64,000 nucleotides of DNA from Lycorma delicatula (taxonomy: Eukaryota > Arthropoda > Insecta > Hemiptera > Fulgoridae), in assembly GCF_047948215.1 (NCBI RefSeq), contig NC_134461.1, forward strand, positions 85,494,245 to 85,558,244, given 5' to 3'. Below are positions 11,240 through 21,832 of the stretch, in pieces (the first letter of the stretch is position 1; every line of letters begins with the position of its first letter). The position numbers were made by a program, and so were the translations under genes. Under the pieces are notes generated by a model. The model saw only the letters and a program-made list of their open reading frames with translations. It was not told the DNA's origin and did no database searches.

Positions 11240-11695
11240 AAGTTGTGAGTGTAAGCCGTTCATCACAAAGAAGTCGCGCGAGGGGAAAGTCCTGCAACTG
11301 TGAAGTCAGCTTTTTTTTTTTTAACTGTGATTATATATTTTTTGACTTAAATGAAAAATTAATAGATTAAAAAAGTTAGGCTTGTTTTTTTATTGAATAC
11401 AATAAATTGCATACTAACATCTGGAAATGTAACAAATAGATTTAATGATCAGTATATGTGTGTAAGCAGTATATGTGTGTAAGCCGTGTATCAGAAAAAA
11501 GCCGCGCGGGGGGAAATTCCTGCAACTGTATAGCCAGCTTTTTTTTTAACTGTGATTATATATTTTTTGACTTGGGAGAATTGAAACATTAATAAATTAA
11601 AAAAGTTAGGTTTGTTTTTTTATTGAATACAATAAATTTTATACTATAACATCTGGAAATGTAACAAATAGGTTTAGTGATCAAAAACCTTCTTT
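11240..11695. repeat. Two-copy direct duplication, unit about 220 bp
   Basis: Unit 1 (about 11244-11453) and unit 2 (about 11472-11690) share GTGTAAGCCGT, GCCGCGCG/GTCGCGCG, TCCTGCAACTGT, AGCTTTTTTTT, AACTGTGATTATATATTTTTTGACTT, AAAAAAGTTAGG, TTGAATACAATAAATT and AACATCTGGAAATGTAACAAATAG. A short extra repeat of CAGTATATGTGTGTAAGC lies between them. No coding sequence is present. Confidence 0.85.
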
Positions 11696-11846
11696 GGTGT
11701 CTTTTAGAGTCCGTTTATTTTTATGTACGCATATCAAGTCTTATTGCAATGTCCTTTTTTGTACAAGCATTAGAATGAAGTAACCATGAAGTTTGTAGAT
11801 GACCAACTCGCTAGTCACTCATGAAAATTAACCAGACAAGAATCAT

Positions 11847-11894
11847 AAGCTCCTGTGCCAGGGGCATAGAAGCACAGGAGCTTCTATGCCCCTG
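11847..11894. other. Overlapping, mutually exclusive perfect hairpins
   Basis: AAGCTCCTGTGC (11847-11858) pairs with GCACAGGAGCTT (11872-11883), a perfect 12-bp stem with a 13-nt loop. CAGGGGCATAGAAG (11859-11872) pairs with CTTCTATGCCCCTG (11881-11894), a perfect 14-bp stem with an 8-nt loop. The right arm of the first stem lies in the loop of the second and overlaps its right arm, so both cannot form fully together. The 48 bp are far more GC-rich than their surroundings. Confidence 0.9.
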
Positions 11895-13899
11895 AAGTGA
11901 AAAATATACACATGTAATTTTTTTATAATTATAAAAAATAAATCTTAATTAGATAATATTTAATTTATAATGATATAACAAATTTCTTATATTATGATTT
12001 TCCAAATATCTTCTTCCTTAATGCGAAAATTCAAGAAAATTAAATCATAGTTTTCTTGGTTTTTATATGAGCTTCCTATGTGTACAGATTAATCATTTAT
12101 TAACGGACACTGGTTTTTTTCTAAAGTTCTCTTTTCCATAAATTAGAATAAAATAAACAAAGATTATAAAAATTAAAAAAAATGTTTTTATAACAGTTGA
12201 AAATTATTATAAACTCAACACCACCAAAATGTACATAAAAAAATTGTAAGTATTATTATTACCTTCAATGACAATTAATAAATACGGAGAAAGGACTTTG
12301 CAATAACAGATTTTTAAACAATAAAAATATATTTTATTTCATGCTACCATGATACCAACATAATAAAAAAAAAAAAATAAATAAAAATAATGAATACAAA
12401 GTAATAATTTTGACTATTAAACATCTCTTTTACAATTGTATAAATAAATATTAACAATGTTTGTTAAAAAAGATAAATGTTTTAATAATAAGATATTTTA
12501 TTATAAGATGTTTATTAATAAGATATTTTGTAATGACAATAATATCATTTTTTAAGATATTTTATAATGAGCTAAAAGATAAGTATATTTACTATTTTCC
12601 TACGTTGGCTGATATGTTTAATTTTATTGCTGATATCTGATAGAATTTATTTGATAGGTTTTATTTTATTATATTATTACAAACAAATTTTGTCTATTTT
12701 ATTGTTTTTTTTTTTTTAATTTATAATTTTATCTTTAATTGTAATAGAATTATGCTAATTAATAGATTATTTCATCATATTATTTTAAACGAACCTGACA
12801 AGTCATCTTGACTTGGATATAATAATGTTCAAACAAAAAAGATAATTCTTTTTTGTAATTAATTTTAGCTTTTAGAAGTTTAAATGCGTTAACTTATAAA
12901 ATGCAAACTTTTAGAAGTCGGCATCAAATGATGGATATGCTCGAATATTTTACGATGTTATCTTTAGTTTTACACACGATACTCTTTGATTATAGATTTT
13001 TTAATATATTATTCCTGTTCTTTTTTCTACATATTAACGTAATAGTTTTAAACCTTATAATTATTAAAAATAAAACAAATGAAGTATCGAAGGTTATCCT
13101 GTCTGCGTCGTTAACTATATCGAGCGATTTTTATATGCGCTTTGTTTTTAGGTTTTTGCTACTTTTAAATCTTTATAATGACGTCATTTTAGATCTTTCT
13201 GATGATGAAATACAGGAATATATTATAAATAATTAATCTGTTTTAATGATTCAGACGCTGTGTGTTAATTTTGAAGGTGATTGAATGCATCAGTAATATT
13301 GAGCTTATGCAACTAAATAGTTATAAACACAAATTTATGTGAAAAGTAGATTTTTTTCTACGATCTTTACCATTAAATAGTTTAAAATTTTTAAAACATA
13401 ACAAATTTAATAAATTTTTAATTTAAAAAACTCGTCTCGGTAAGCGCAATTAAAATTTAAAAACTTAGTGATCAAAGAGTTAGCAATTTTCCTAACCCTT
13501 AATTTTGCACTTATTTTTAAAATTGTAAATTTAAAGAAGGCTAAAAATGTGTATTTTTCCTGACACTATTAAATTCATTTTTATAATTTTACGTTTAAAG
13601 AAAATTTAGAAAAGTATTTTTTTAATTTTTTTTGTAGCTTTCCCGATAATCTTGAAGTCAATATTATATTTTGTTTGGTTAATTTTATTAACTAACTATC
13701 TCGATTATTCGGCGTTACCCGGGCTTTGCGCAGATAAAAGTATGGATGCTTCATTTAAATATTTTTATTTTTTGGATGTATATAAGAGGAAAAGGAGAAA
13801 ATGGCATATCGACAATAGTTTATTTATCTTAAAGCTTTTACTTGTAAAGCTTTACGGTACGCTACGTTTTTCGTTTCTCCGTCCGGAGTACAGACAAAT
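11895..13899. other. AT-rich stretch with one hydrophobic open frame
   Basis: Most of it is filler. The open frame 12901-13236 (plus, 111 residues) starts with ATG and encodes several F/I/L-rich segments that look membrane-spanning, then an acidic tail LDLSDDEIQEYIINN. No family is recognised, and AT-rich DNA readily gives such frames. A phrase near 13712 (CGGCGTTACCCGGGCTTTGCGC) resembles ends of arthropod rolling-circle or other non-autonomous elements, but no boundary can be set. Confidence 0.35.
12901..13236 (+). CDS. Hypothetical 111-residue hydrophobic ORF (probably chance)
   Basis: I do not recognise this frame. It opens MQTFRSRHQMMDMLEYF, has two or three hydrophobic stretches (about residues 20-33, 36-60 and 80-95), and ends in an acidic tail. 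There is no duplicated copy in the window. Neither a good upstream promoter nor splice signals were identified. Residue use (F, L, I, N, Y) follows the local AT content. A genuine small membrane protein or exon cannot be excluded. Confidence 0.12.
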   Translation: MQTFRSRHQMMDMLEYFTMLSLVLHTILFDYRFFNILFLFFFLHINVIVLNLIIIKNKTNEVSKVILSASLTISSDFYMRFVFRFLLLLNLYNDVILDLSDDEIQEYIINN

Positions 13900-14030
13900 T
13901 ATTTGACGTGCCAATTTTTGAGCAAGCTACATTAATTGGCCGACTGAAAAAACATGGACTTACCAAGTTAATTCCTGCCACATAAAGTGATTACCCCTAT
14001 GCTTGTCGTGTTTTCTTTGGTATTCGACGA

Positions 14031-14322
14031 GTGGTCAAGCCTGATTGGGGTCTTAATTTTAAGACTATGAGTATTCTGTATAAGGGCGTGAGCGAGGCAA
14101 TTAAGCTATATGCGGCGTCTGCTTGGGCGGATAGGCTAAAACTCAAAAGCCATCGGGATATATTATTAAGATTTCAATACTTTATATTATTAATGGTAAC
14201 TGGAGGTTACCGTACTATTTCACGGGAGGCAATCTTGGTGATTGCAGGCGTGAAACCGATAAATTTAATTGCGTCAGAAAAGCTGCAGCGTTATGTTTCT
14301 AAGAAATCAGGTGAATTGACTT
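14031..14322 (+). pseudogene. R1-like RT C-terminal coding fragment, part 1
   Basis: The fragment begins inside the protein (VKPDWGLNFKTM). It shows the post-catalytic thumb-side block YKGVSEAIKLYAASAWADR and the very typical VTGGYRTISREAILVIAG, where most family members have VT-AYRT-S-EAL-VIAG. It ends at SGELT in the target-site duplication of the SINE. The open frame continues for about 50 bp into the SINE, but that part is not reverse-transcriptase sequence. Confidence 0.85.
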
Positions 14323-14636
14323 CAACTCACTGGGTTGGTGTAGTGGTGAACGGGTCTTCCCAAATCAGCTGATTTGGAAGTCGAGAGTTCCAGCGTTCAA
14401 GTCCTAATAAAGTCAGTTATTTTTACACGGATTTGAATACTAGATCGTGGATACCGGTGTTCTTTGGTGGTTGGGTTTCAATTAACCACACATCTCAGGA
14501 ATGGTCGAACCGAGACTGTACAAGACTACACTTCATTTACATTGACACATATCATCCTCATTCATCCTCTGAAGTATTATCTGAAAGGTAATTACCGGAG
14601 GCTAAACAGGAAAAAGAAAGAAAGGTGAATTGACTT
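14309..14636 (+). mobile_element. SINE1, full-length, with 14-bp target-site duplications
   Basis: AGGTGAATTGACTT occurs at 14309-14322 and again at 14623-14636, flanking a 300-bp SINE1 (14323-14622). The head is tRNA-like: GGTGTAGTGGTGAACG (A box) and GTTCAAGTCCT (B box). A 14-bp palindrome AAATCAGCTGATTT lies between them. The body runs through ATACCGGTGTTCTTTGGTGG and TTCAATTAACCACACATCTC, and the tail is GGAGGCTAAACAGGAAAAAGAAAG. This is the best-preserved copy and defines the family. Confidence 0.95.
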
Positions 14637-14965
14637 AAGAAAAAATTCGCGAGATAGAACGGCATGGCGATGCTTTATGGCAGGTCAGATGGGATGAGGT
14701 AGAAGATGGGCGTTATACGCATGATCTCTTCCCAGACGTTGTTTGTTTGCTGAGTGCGCTTTTGGTTCACCCTAACAAGTATGTGACGCAATTCCTTTCT
14801 GGTCATGGCGCCTTCCGAGACAGACTCCAGCGATTTGGCCTGGTGGATTCAAGTGTGTTTCTAGATTATGAAAAACTAGATGAAGCATACTATGTAATTT
14901 ACGAATGCGCGAAATACGAACTTTTGCTCACGGCTATTTGTCGGGTCGACATTAGAGCTCCATGA
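14637..14965 (+). pseudogene. R1-like RT C-terminal coding fragment, part 2
   Basis: The frame is open from EKIREIERHGDALWQVRWDE to the stop at 14963-14965. The GRYTHDLFPDV, LSALLVHPNKYVTQFLSGHG and LQRFGLVDS blocks are those just before the zinc-knuckle region of R1-type proteins. The expected knuckle cysteines are replaced in DSSVFLDYEKLDEAYYVIYEC. The protein then ends in AICRVDIRAP. It is separated from part 1 only by the SINE and one in-frame stop. Confidence 0.85.
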
Positions 14966-15487
14966 GAATTGGAAAATCCGGGCTGAATGGGTAATCGTTG
15001 AAATTTTCATCGGGTACCTGGCAAGAGAACAGATTCCCGAGTGAATTTAGAGTTTCGCCTGGTCTTTTCTCTGTTTTGGTTTTGTTGTTCTTGTGTTATA
15101 GGTTTGATGTTTTTGTAGTGTTTTATTTATTTAGTTTTATTTTTATTTCTTGTTTTGTGTTACGTTATGGTTGAGTGATGAACTCAACTTCTGACCTATC
15201 GAGTAGGTAGTTCCGTTTTTAATTTCGGTTCTTTCATGTCACTCAGTCTTGTTAAAGACACGACATAGATGTGTTTTGTTTTAATGAGTTCATTTCCTAG
15301 TAGTATACCCATCGGAATATCACGTGCGGTATTCGCATCGTTGGCATCCTGACTGAGGCGAGAACAAGGCTGAGAGATGCCTTTAATAGGGGGTTCTGAA
15401 GATGACCTCCGGTAAAGCCCATAAGGGCTAGGTACGGAGGGGATGGCGTGGTGACTGAAACTGCCACATGGAGGGTGTGTTCCTCTT

Positions 15488-15500
15488 GGGGGGGGGGGGG
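15488..15500. repeat. Poly(G) run, 13 G
   Basis: Thirteen consecutive G lie in the R1-like 3' tail. Such runs can form quadruplexes and are error-prone in sequencing. Confidence 0.95.
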
Positions 15501-15545
15501 TCAAGGTGCCCCTATGCGTTGTTGATAATCATAGCGAATGCAAGC

Positions 15546-15815
15546 CGGATGGGAAACTGCAATAGTTTGTATTCAAAAGGCATATTTGTATTTTCTACAG
15601 TAACGACTTTATTTTCTTTATATATTTTTGAAACTTAATCGAAAATTTGGGTTTTATTAGAAGCTACACTGAAAGGTGGGTGGGGTAGTTATTTCAAAGT
15701 AAAATGTAGATAACAATGTTCCTCTTGTTTGCAAATGTTAGTGGGTAAAATCTCATCATGACCGGAATAAAATTGTAGATCTGTGTAAAAAACAAACGGA
15801 CATACAAATATTCTT

Positions 15816-15848
<33 letters not shown>

Positions 15849-17412
15849 ATTAAATAAACACCAAAACACAGTTTAAGAATTGATAAAAAAATGTAATATG
15901 TTCATAAAGTATTTCGATTTTCAAAAAAAATAAAAATATATATATATATATTTATAGGTAGAAAATACATAAAATGATATAATTATTTTTTAATTAAAGT
16001 TTTACAAATATACGAAAAAATTATTATTTTAAACGTGAAAAATAAAACTGTAATAAATTTATTAAAAGTTAATTATACCATCCGACAAATACAGATTAAT
16101 TTTTATAATTAATTCTTAAAAAATGTTAGTTTAAAATTAATTGTAGATAGATTAATTTTCATCACATCACGGAAAAAACACAATAATTTCTCAAAATTTT
16201 TAACAAAAATACCTTTGAAACATATTAACTTGTGGAGAAATTTGTGAAATTCATATTTATGGTCCATTTTACGCGCTTATTTTTTATCAGCGGTTTCCTT
16301 GTTGGTATTAATAGAAATTGATAATTCTTTTGGTTTACTTAAAGCGTAATTACATTATATAAATTACTGAAATTACATCACAAGAATTCTTTTTTCTTAA
16401 CTTTATAGATACATTTTATCTTGTTGACAACATATTTTATTATATTTAGTGAGTGGGGACTTAAAACTGTCGTACAATCTTCAAGAATTCATCCATACAT
16501 AGGGGGAGTGCGATCTTTAACTAAAAGTATAGAATGGGAATTGCTAATAACTATTATTGCCTTTCATTCCGGTTTAGGGGTAGTAAACCTTTGGTAGCCT
16601 ATAGCCTACATCTGTTCTGTAATTTTTCTTCAGATTAGTTGCCATGTCGGAAATGACATGTCACCCGCTGCTTTCCTTAAACAACACACACACACACACA
16701 CACACACATCTGTAGTCACCAAATAAATAATATTACAACCCCCCAAAAGCGGATCGGCTCAACTTTAAACGAAAACATAAATCAAAGCTACCCCATACAT
16801 TGCATCACCTACTTTAGTGATCAACAGTCTTAAATTTTATGATCAACATTAGAGGGTGTATTATACAAAGTAGTAACTTTGTATATTAAGTAATTAAATT
16901 GTAAACTAATAAGTTACGCATCTTTCTAGCGGCGAGAAATAGCTGAAAATTATTGTCATTATTACTACAACTTACAGAACAGTCGTAAACATTTTTTATT
17001 CATCCCCTGTAGGTGTCAAGTAAAAAATAAACATCTGTCGTCAAGCGATTTAGGTCTAATATCAGTTGAGTTAGGCAATTACATTACAGACGTATTCTTA
17101 CGATACCAAACGTATACTTGTAATTATATATATAAATAAACAATTCTAATAGAAAAAAAATTATTTACTACTCCCTTACATTTTGCACTTTTCAATGACA
17201 GCTTGAGACCCTTAAATAAAAAAAAAAAAAAAAAAAAAACAAAAAATTTTGTTTCAAGTAAAAGGGTAAGGAATTGATAATGAAAAAAGGGACAATCAAC
17301 GAAAAAAAAATTGCGAAATAAGATAAAAAAACTTACTCAAAGAAGCTTTTAAGAGCTCTTCCAAAAAATGGATACCTATTTTATCCACAATTCATCAGTA
17401 GATCAGGATTGG
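15546..17412. other. AT-rich filler with microsatellites
   Basis: No gene is recognised. The structured parts are (AT)n at about 15821-15848, a short AT run near 15940, (AC)n at 16684-16708 and a poly(A) run at about 17218-17239. Confidence 0.6.
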
Positions 17413-17428
17413 TTAATTCAAGTATCTT

Positions 17429-17714
17429 CTTCTTTCTTTTCCTGTTTAACCTCCGGGAATTACCGTTCAGAAATTACTTCAGAGGATGAATGAGGATGAT
17501 ATGTGTGAATATAAATGAAGTTTAGTCTTGTACAGTCTCAGTTCGACCATTCTTGAGATGTGTGGTTAATTGAAACATAAAGAACACCGGCACGATCTAG
17601 TATTCAAATCAGTATAAAAGTAACTGCCTTTACTAGAACTGAACGCTGGAACTCTCGACTTCCAAATCAGCTGATTTGGGAAGACGCGTTCACCACTAGA
17701 ACAACCCGATGGGT
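17429..17714 (-). mobile_element. SINE1, near full length, minus strand
   Basis: The reverse complement shows the complete SINE1: a head with the A box, the AAATCAGCTGATTT palindrome, a partly decayed B box, the CGGTGTTCTTT body, and a GGAGGTTAAACAGGAAAAGAAAG tail. TTAATTCAAGTATCTT (17413-17428) and TTAATTCAACTATCTT (17715-17730) flank it, a 16-bp target-site duplication with one mismatch. The insertion lies next to the poly(A) tail of the LINE at 17728-18545. Confidence 0.92.
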
Positions 17715-17727
17715 TTAATTCAACTAT

Positions 17728-18545
17728 CTTTTTTTTTTTTTTTTTTTTTGACTCTGCTCCCCTGGGCCGGTCCGACTGGTTGGTATTACGCCACCCAGGT
17801 GAGTGCCTGTTATACTCTAATGGGCCTCCCCACCTACCGGCTGTATGTCCGGCAAGGCAGATCGGCCCACCGGTCAGGTCTTTTGATTCTAATTTGCCCT
17901 TCTGTATCGCTACGTCATACCTTGGAAAGTCGTGACGCATCGATGGGTCTTTTACACTTGTAAAAGACAAGTCTATTCTCCCTCGGAGTCCCCATTGGAT
18001 CCTTGGAACTGACACACCTAAGCATGCCAGCCCTCATCACAAGGGCTAATCCTACCCTAATCTATTCACTCAGAAGCCCAGTTTCCTCTCGTCTTCGTTT
18101 TTTACTGTTAAGATATTCCTGATAGTTCCTTCAATTCTGTTCCAATTGTCCTCACTATGTAGCATGTTACTCGTAATCTCCTCAGGTCTCATCGCTGATA
18201 AATTTGTGTCCCGTCTATTTTGTATCCATCTGATGCATTCCTTGAAGGTGTGGTCTGCATCGTCCTCAATGCCGCAGTACATACAGGCCGGCGTTTGTCT
18301 TCTCCTAACTCTGTGAAGGTAATAATTAAAATGACCGTGCCCGTAAAGTACTGCGACAAAAAGAAGTCCACCTCCCCGTGTTTCCTATTGATCCAACTCT
18401 CAAGGTCAGGGATTAGCTGTTTTGTCCTGCTAGCAGGGCCTACCTCTCTCCACCTTTCTTTCCACCTAGTTATCAGCCTATGCTTAGCCTCCTGAGTTTC
18501 CAGTCCTTACGATATCTCTACCCTGTAATTCGATTAATTCGGGCC
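17728..18545 (-). mobile_element. R1-like LINE 3' end with poly(A) tail
   Basis: On the minus strand, coding sequence starts at about 18545 (5'-truncated) and shows TRWKERWREVGPASRTKQLIP, then HGEVDFFLSQYFTG. After a frame change it continues HGHFNYYLHRVRR, then TPACMYCGIEDDADHTFKEC with an intact C-x2-C...H-x4-C knuckle, ending DERKLGF and a stop at about 18070. The 3' untranslated part runs to 17751 and a T-run on the plus strand (17729-17749) is its poly(A) tail. The arrangement is that of the R1/LOA group of non-LTR retrotransposons. It is much better preserved than the copy at 13.9 kb and belongs to a different family. Confidence 0.88.
18070..18282 (-). pseudogene. LINE C-terminal zinc-knuckle coding fragment
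   Basis: The frame begins MYCGIEDDADHTFKEC, the second half of a CCHC-like knuckle that closes R1-type ORF2 proteins. It continues through a WIQNRRDTN segment and a basic tail ending ERKLGF. A single frameshift separates it from the upstream FFLSQYFTG frame (18189-18371). It is part of the LINE at 17728-18545 and no longer a gene on its own. Confidence 0.85.
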
Positions 18546-20085
18546 ATTAAGTCGATTGGAGGTACTTACTGATGAAAAACTTTACGTTGATTAGTTCCAA
18601 ATGTATGTTGAAAGAAATTGATTTTCCTCTAGATATTAAAACATTTTTCTCTGAACAAGCTGAAACTTAATTTCTTCAGGTAAATCTATCCCATCCCTAG
18701 AATTTTTTACCTCGAGGAAATATCCATACCTAGGTAGGATACCAGTTATAGATTATAAATAAATCATTATTATGTAATACATGTCAAATAGTTAAGAAAT
18801 TTTGTAAATCAGTAAAAGCAGAACAAACGCGTAATTTTGTACTGGTTTCAAACTACCCTAGAATTATTTCCATGCTTATAAATCATTACTCTGTCATATA
18901 TCCCAATGGTTAAGGAAGTTTTTAAGCCTGTATATTTTGAAATTTACAAATTCTGTAACTGACAAAAATTCTCTAATATTGTCTTGGCTTCGTGTATCTT
19001 ATAGCATCTTATATCATCTGGTAAATCAAAACTGCCTTTATGTTTATACGTACATAAATACCGGTTTATGTTGTCATTAAATTAACGGCACTGTGTTTAT
19101 AATTATCAGTATTATGTTGGATAATATAAATTACTAAACTGAATTTATAATTATATCCAGTTGCGAAGCAGTACAGGGTATATTTAAAAAAAAAACATTA
19201 GTATATAGATAGATATTTAACTTTACACACTGTAGGAGGACTAAAGTATTGAAATGTACAAATTATGTAACATATGAAGGCGGGTAAATGAAATACATAT
19301 TTATTTATAAGCTATTTATTGAGAGTAAAACAATATTTTTGAAGCTGCAAAAAAATTTCGTCGTTAAATTATTTTATTAACTGTTATCCTTAGCTTAAAA
19401 TAATATTTTTTTTTGCTTATTTTCTTATTCAAATTGCTATCTTAAAAACAAAACAAACACTATAATTTTTTATGTTGCAATTTCACAACCCGTCGTATTT
19501 TTTAGTAGTTAAAAAAAGAACCATTTTTATAATCATTTAGTTAAAAAACAGCTAAACAAAAATAAAATAATAAAGAGTTAAAGTATCACCCTAGAGGTCA
19601 CATATATACTGAGTTTTAATGTTATTTCTGTTCTTGTTATAAAATTAAAAAAATCTAAAATCATAAATACGAATTTTAAAAATATCTGAAAAGTAAAACA
19701 ACATATTTTTCGATTTGTGAACGAATATATTTGTTGCCTTAGTTAAAAATAAACGTAAATTATTACACCAATCTATAAAAAAAAAAAATCTTGTGGATTT
19801 TATAAATAAACCTTATATGAGCAGTTGCCTGCTGTATAGAGCCAGTAGAGAAAAAAAATCAGTGGTTATAATTTTTTCCCTTCCAGTTTAATATTTCTTT
19901 TATTACGTCATCAGTTGTTTATAGAATTCTGGATAATATATGAATGATAAACAAATATGAAAGTTTTTTATTTCATTTATAAATAAAAGATGTTTTTAAA
20001 AAACGAAATAAAAAGTAAAAAAAAAATATACTTTTTCAGTTCTTTAAATATAGATATTTTTTTATTAAACGGTATAAAAACAAAA
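18546..20085. other. AT-rich region, no recognised gene
   Basis: Scattered short A or T runs and small frames occur on both strands (for example 19977-20168, minus). There is no motif, no splice context that I trust, and no repeat shared with other parts of the window. Confidence 0.5.
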
Positions 20086-20190
20086 AAAAAATCTGATGTG
20101 GACACCATGTGACTTCCTTGTACGCCAATTAAAATACATATACACATTTTTTTAAATGAAAAGTACACAAAATTTTATTTCATTAATAAC
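20086..20190 (-). repeat. Family A 3' end fragment, minus strand
   Basis: GATGTGGACACCATGTGACTTCCTTGTACGCC followed by ATACATATACACATTTTTT is the reverse complement of the family A 3' end. Confidence 0.85.
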
Positions 20191-20220
20191 GAGTTAAAAA
20201 ATTCACCATTACACAAACAT

Positions 20221-20400
20221 AAACTCAAAATTTTTTCGATCTTAATTGAGCGTAACTCAAGAACGACTCAACCAAACTTCATCAAATTTTCAAAAGCAGA
20301 ACTTCAGATATATTACTACAGCATATCTAAATTTCAATGAAATTGATCGGGTAGTTTTGGAGATTTTCGAGTCACATACCATTATACATCGAGTGCTTTA
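20221..20400 (+). repeat. Family D copy
   Basis: Landmarks are TTGAGCGTAACTCAAGAACGACTCAACC, CATCAAATTTTC, ACTTCAGATATA-TACTACAG, ATATCTAAATTTCAATGAAATTGAT and TAGTTTTGGAGATTTTCGAG. Other copies are at 28600-28715, 39786-39960 and (split, minus) 46548-47150. Confidence 0.85.
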
Positions 20401-20927
20401 TACATAGACCTATATATATACTATTACATAAAGTGGAAGAGGGTTCTTATTTACTTGGGATAAACAAAAAACTACTCGATCAATCGCAACCAAATTTTTA
20501 CCCATGTTTCTTGGCATACGTGAGAAGGTTTTTAGGTATACTTCATCTCGAATTATCTCTAATGTATATATATATATATATATGAACTGAATGATTGGAG
20601 TCAATCGAATGAGTAATATTACAAAAATAATAGAATTAAATTTACTGTTAAATAAGATATTGTTGAACAAATTTAAAAAAATTCTGTTTTTACAATAATG
20701 GGCTTCCCTTGGGGACTGTTTGTAAGGCTAGAGTGGTGGGGTATGCGAGCACCCCGTGGGAGGCTAGACCATTCATCACCATCAGCTATAATAAACTGGA
20801 TGCCCCTGGGCTCCTGGAGGCCCCGAGGAGCCCTGAGTTGGCTACGGGATTCGCTTGGACTGACCTGAACCCCGACGGTCCAGGTTCTGGCTAGACGGGC
20901 TAGTATATATATATATATATATATATA
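20401..20927. other. Spacer with a GC-rich island and (AT)n
   Basis: The 20401-20695 part is AT-rich with an AT run near 20570. The 20700-20900 part is strikingly GC-rich (CCTGGGCTCCTGGAGGCCCC, GAACCCCGACGGTCCAGG) and ends TCTGGCTAGACGGGCTAGT next to an AT microsatellite (20904-20929). Frames cross it on both strands but none has a family motif. A 14-bp word, TCTGGCTAGACGGG, recurs at about 31889. Confidence 0.5.
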
Positions 20928-21060
20928 TAAAACCATTTTAAGTGAATGGTATTTTCCTACTCTTCGTACTACAAACGTAAAGAAAATTCATTTTCACTCC
21001 CCACTCACACAATGAAAAGTAATACCATACTTTTTTCGAAAAGTTAGTAAAAAAAATTAT
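20928..21060 (+). repeat. Family J copy
   Basis: CCATTTTAAGTGAATGGTATTTTCCTACTC, TTCATTTTCAC and ATGAAAAGTAATACCATACTTTTTTC match 40851-40995. In both places the segment follows an AT microsatellite and lies downstream of a family D copy, so D and J may be parts of one larger element. Confidence 0.7.
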
Positions 21061-21510
21061 CGAAATTTGTTCGTGCAGGCAATGAAAAACCCGTGTTTTT
21101 CCTCTCTTCCTTCCAAAAAAAGTCGATTTATTTGATTAAAAATTATTCTTCATAGAAAAAGAAACAAATCTACAGTCGAAATGAGATTTACCAATAATAC
21201 ATCTAAATAATTTTAACCATCTTACTTATTTCTAATAAGAGAAATCTTCAGAAAAAAATTTTTGGAGGAAAGGAGAAATGAAGCCCTGAAAGAAAATAAG
21301 TACAAAGTACAACCTAAATTTTTAAAATTATTTATTACGTGTAATAACTACAAGCTTTACCTTAATTTCCATTTTCCCTCTATTTTTTTTAATTTGATAA
21401 GAAAAAATTTTAAAACGTATGACATTCTATTCGTAATTGGGATTTGAATCCAGAATTGTTTGGAAGGAAGGCATATAAACTTTAATTTGATTCTATAGAG
21501 CGTTATTTAT
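21061..21510. other. AT-rich spacer
   Basis: The stretch holds one small plus-strand frame (21262-21447) with no signature. Nothing else is recognised. Confidence 0.5.
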
Positions 21511-21832
21511 TTTCAATTCCGGATAATTGGACCACTTCAGGACCGGGAACATGTGGTCCTATTAAACGGGTGGCCATTTAAGTGATATTAACGAAAAATA
21601 AGATACATACAAACACAGTGCAGTATATTATAATTATTAAACACCACGTAACAACTTTTTATTGGGAATTTTATTTATATTAAAGCATTAAAGTTACATA
21701 AAGGATATTTTTATATGACAAAATTATTATATATATATATTTTTTAAATACTTTTTTAAGTACTTTTATTTATAGTCGCATTAATAATTAGTCATTAGCG
21801 ACTTATTAGTGTAATGTAACGGTAACGGTAAA

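Larger units (their letters stand above)
13900..15545 (+). mobile_element. R1-like non-LTR retrotransposon, 3' half, degenerate
   Basis: The segment encodes the C-terminal part of an R1/LOA-type reverse transcriptase protein, then a 3' untranslated tail. From about 13960 one frame reads VFFGIRRVVKPDWG, ILYKGVSEAIKLYAASAWADR, LLMVTGGYRTISREAILVIAG and so on. After the SINE at 14323-14622 the same protein resumes with LWQVRWDEVEDGRYTHDLFPD, FLSGHG and DEAYYVIYECAKYE. In R1-type proteins the last part normally carries a CCHC-like knuckle. Here the first cysteines and the histidine (AYY in place of the usual AEH) are gone. A stop follows GELT and another lies at about 13980, and the RT catalytic core upstream is absent. 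The tail at 15200-15545 shares the ACGGAGGGGATGG block with 1025-1240. Confidence 0.85.

Noticed and set aside
17566..18015. 149-codon minus-strand frame
   Set aside because: It crosses a LINE 3' untranslated region, its poly(A) (a lysine run) and a SINE. It is composite and not a gene.
20673..20936. Open frames over the GC island
   Set aside because: Proline/arginine/glycine-rich frames appear on both strands as a composition effect. No motif.
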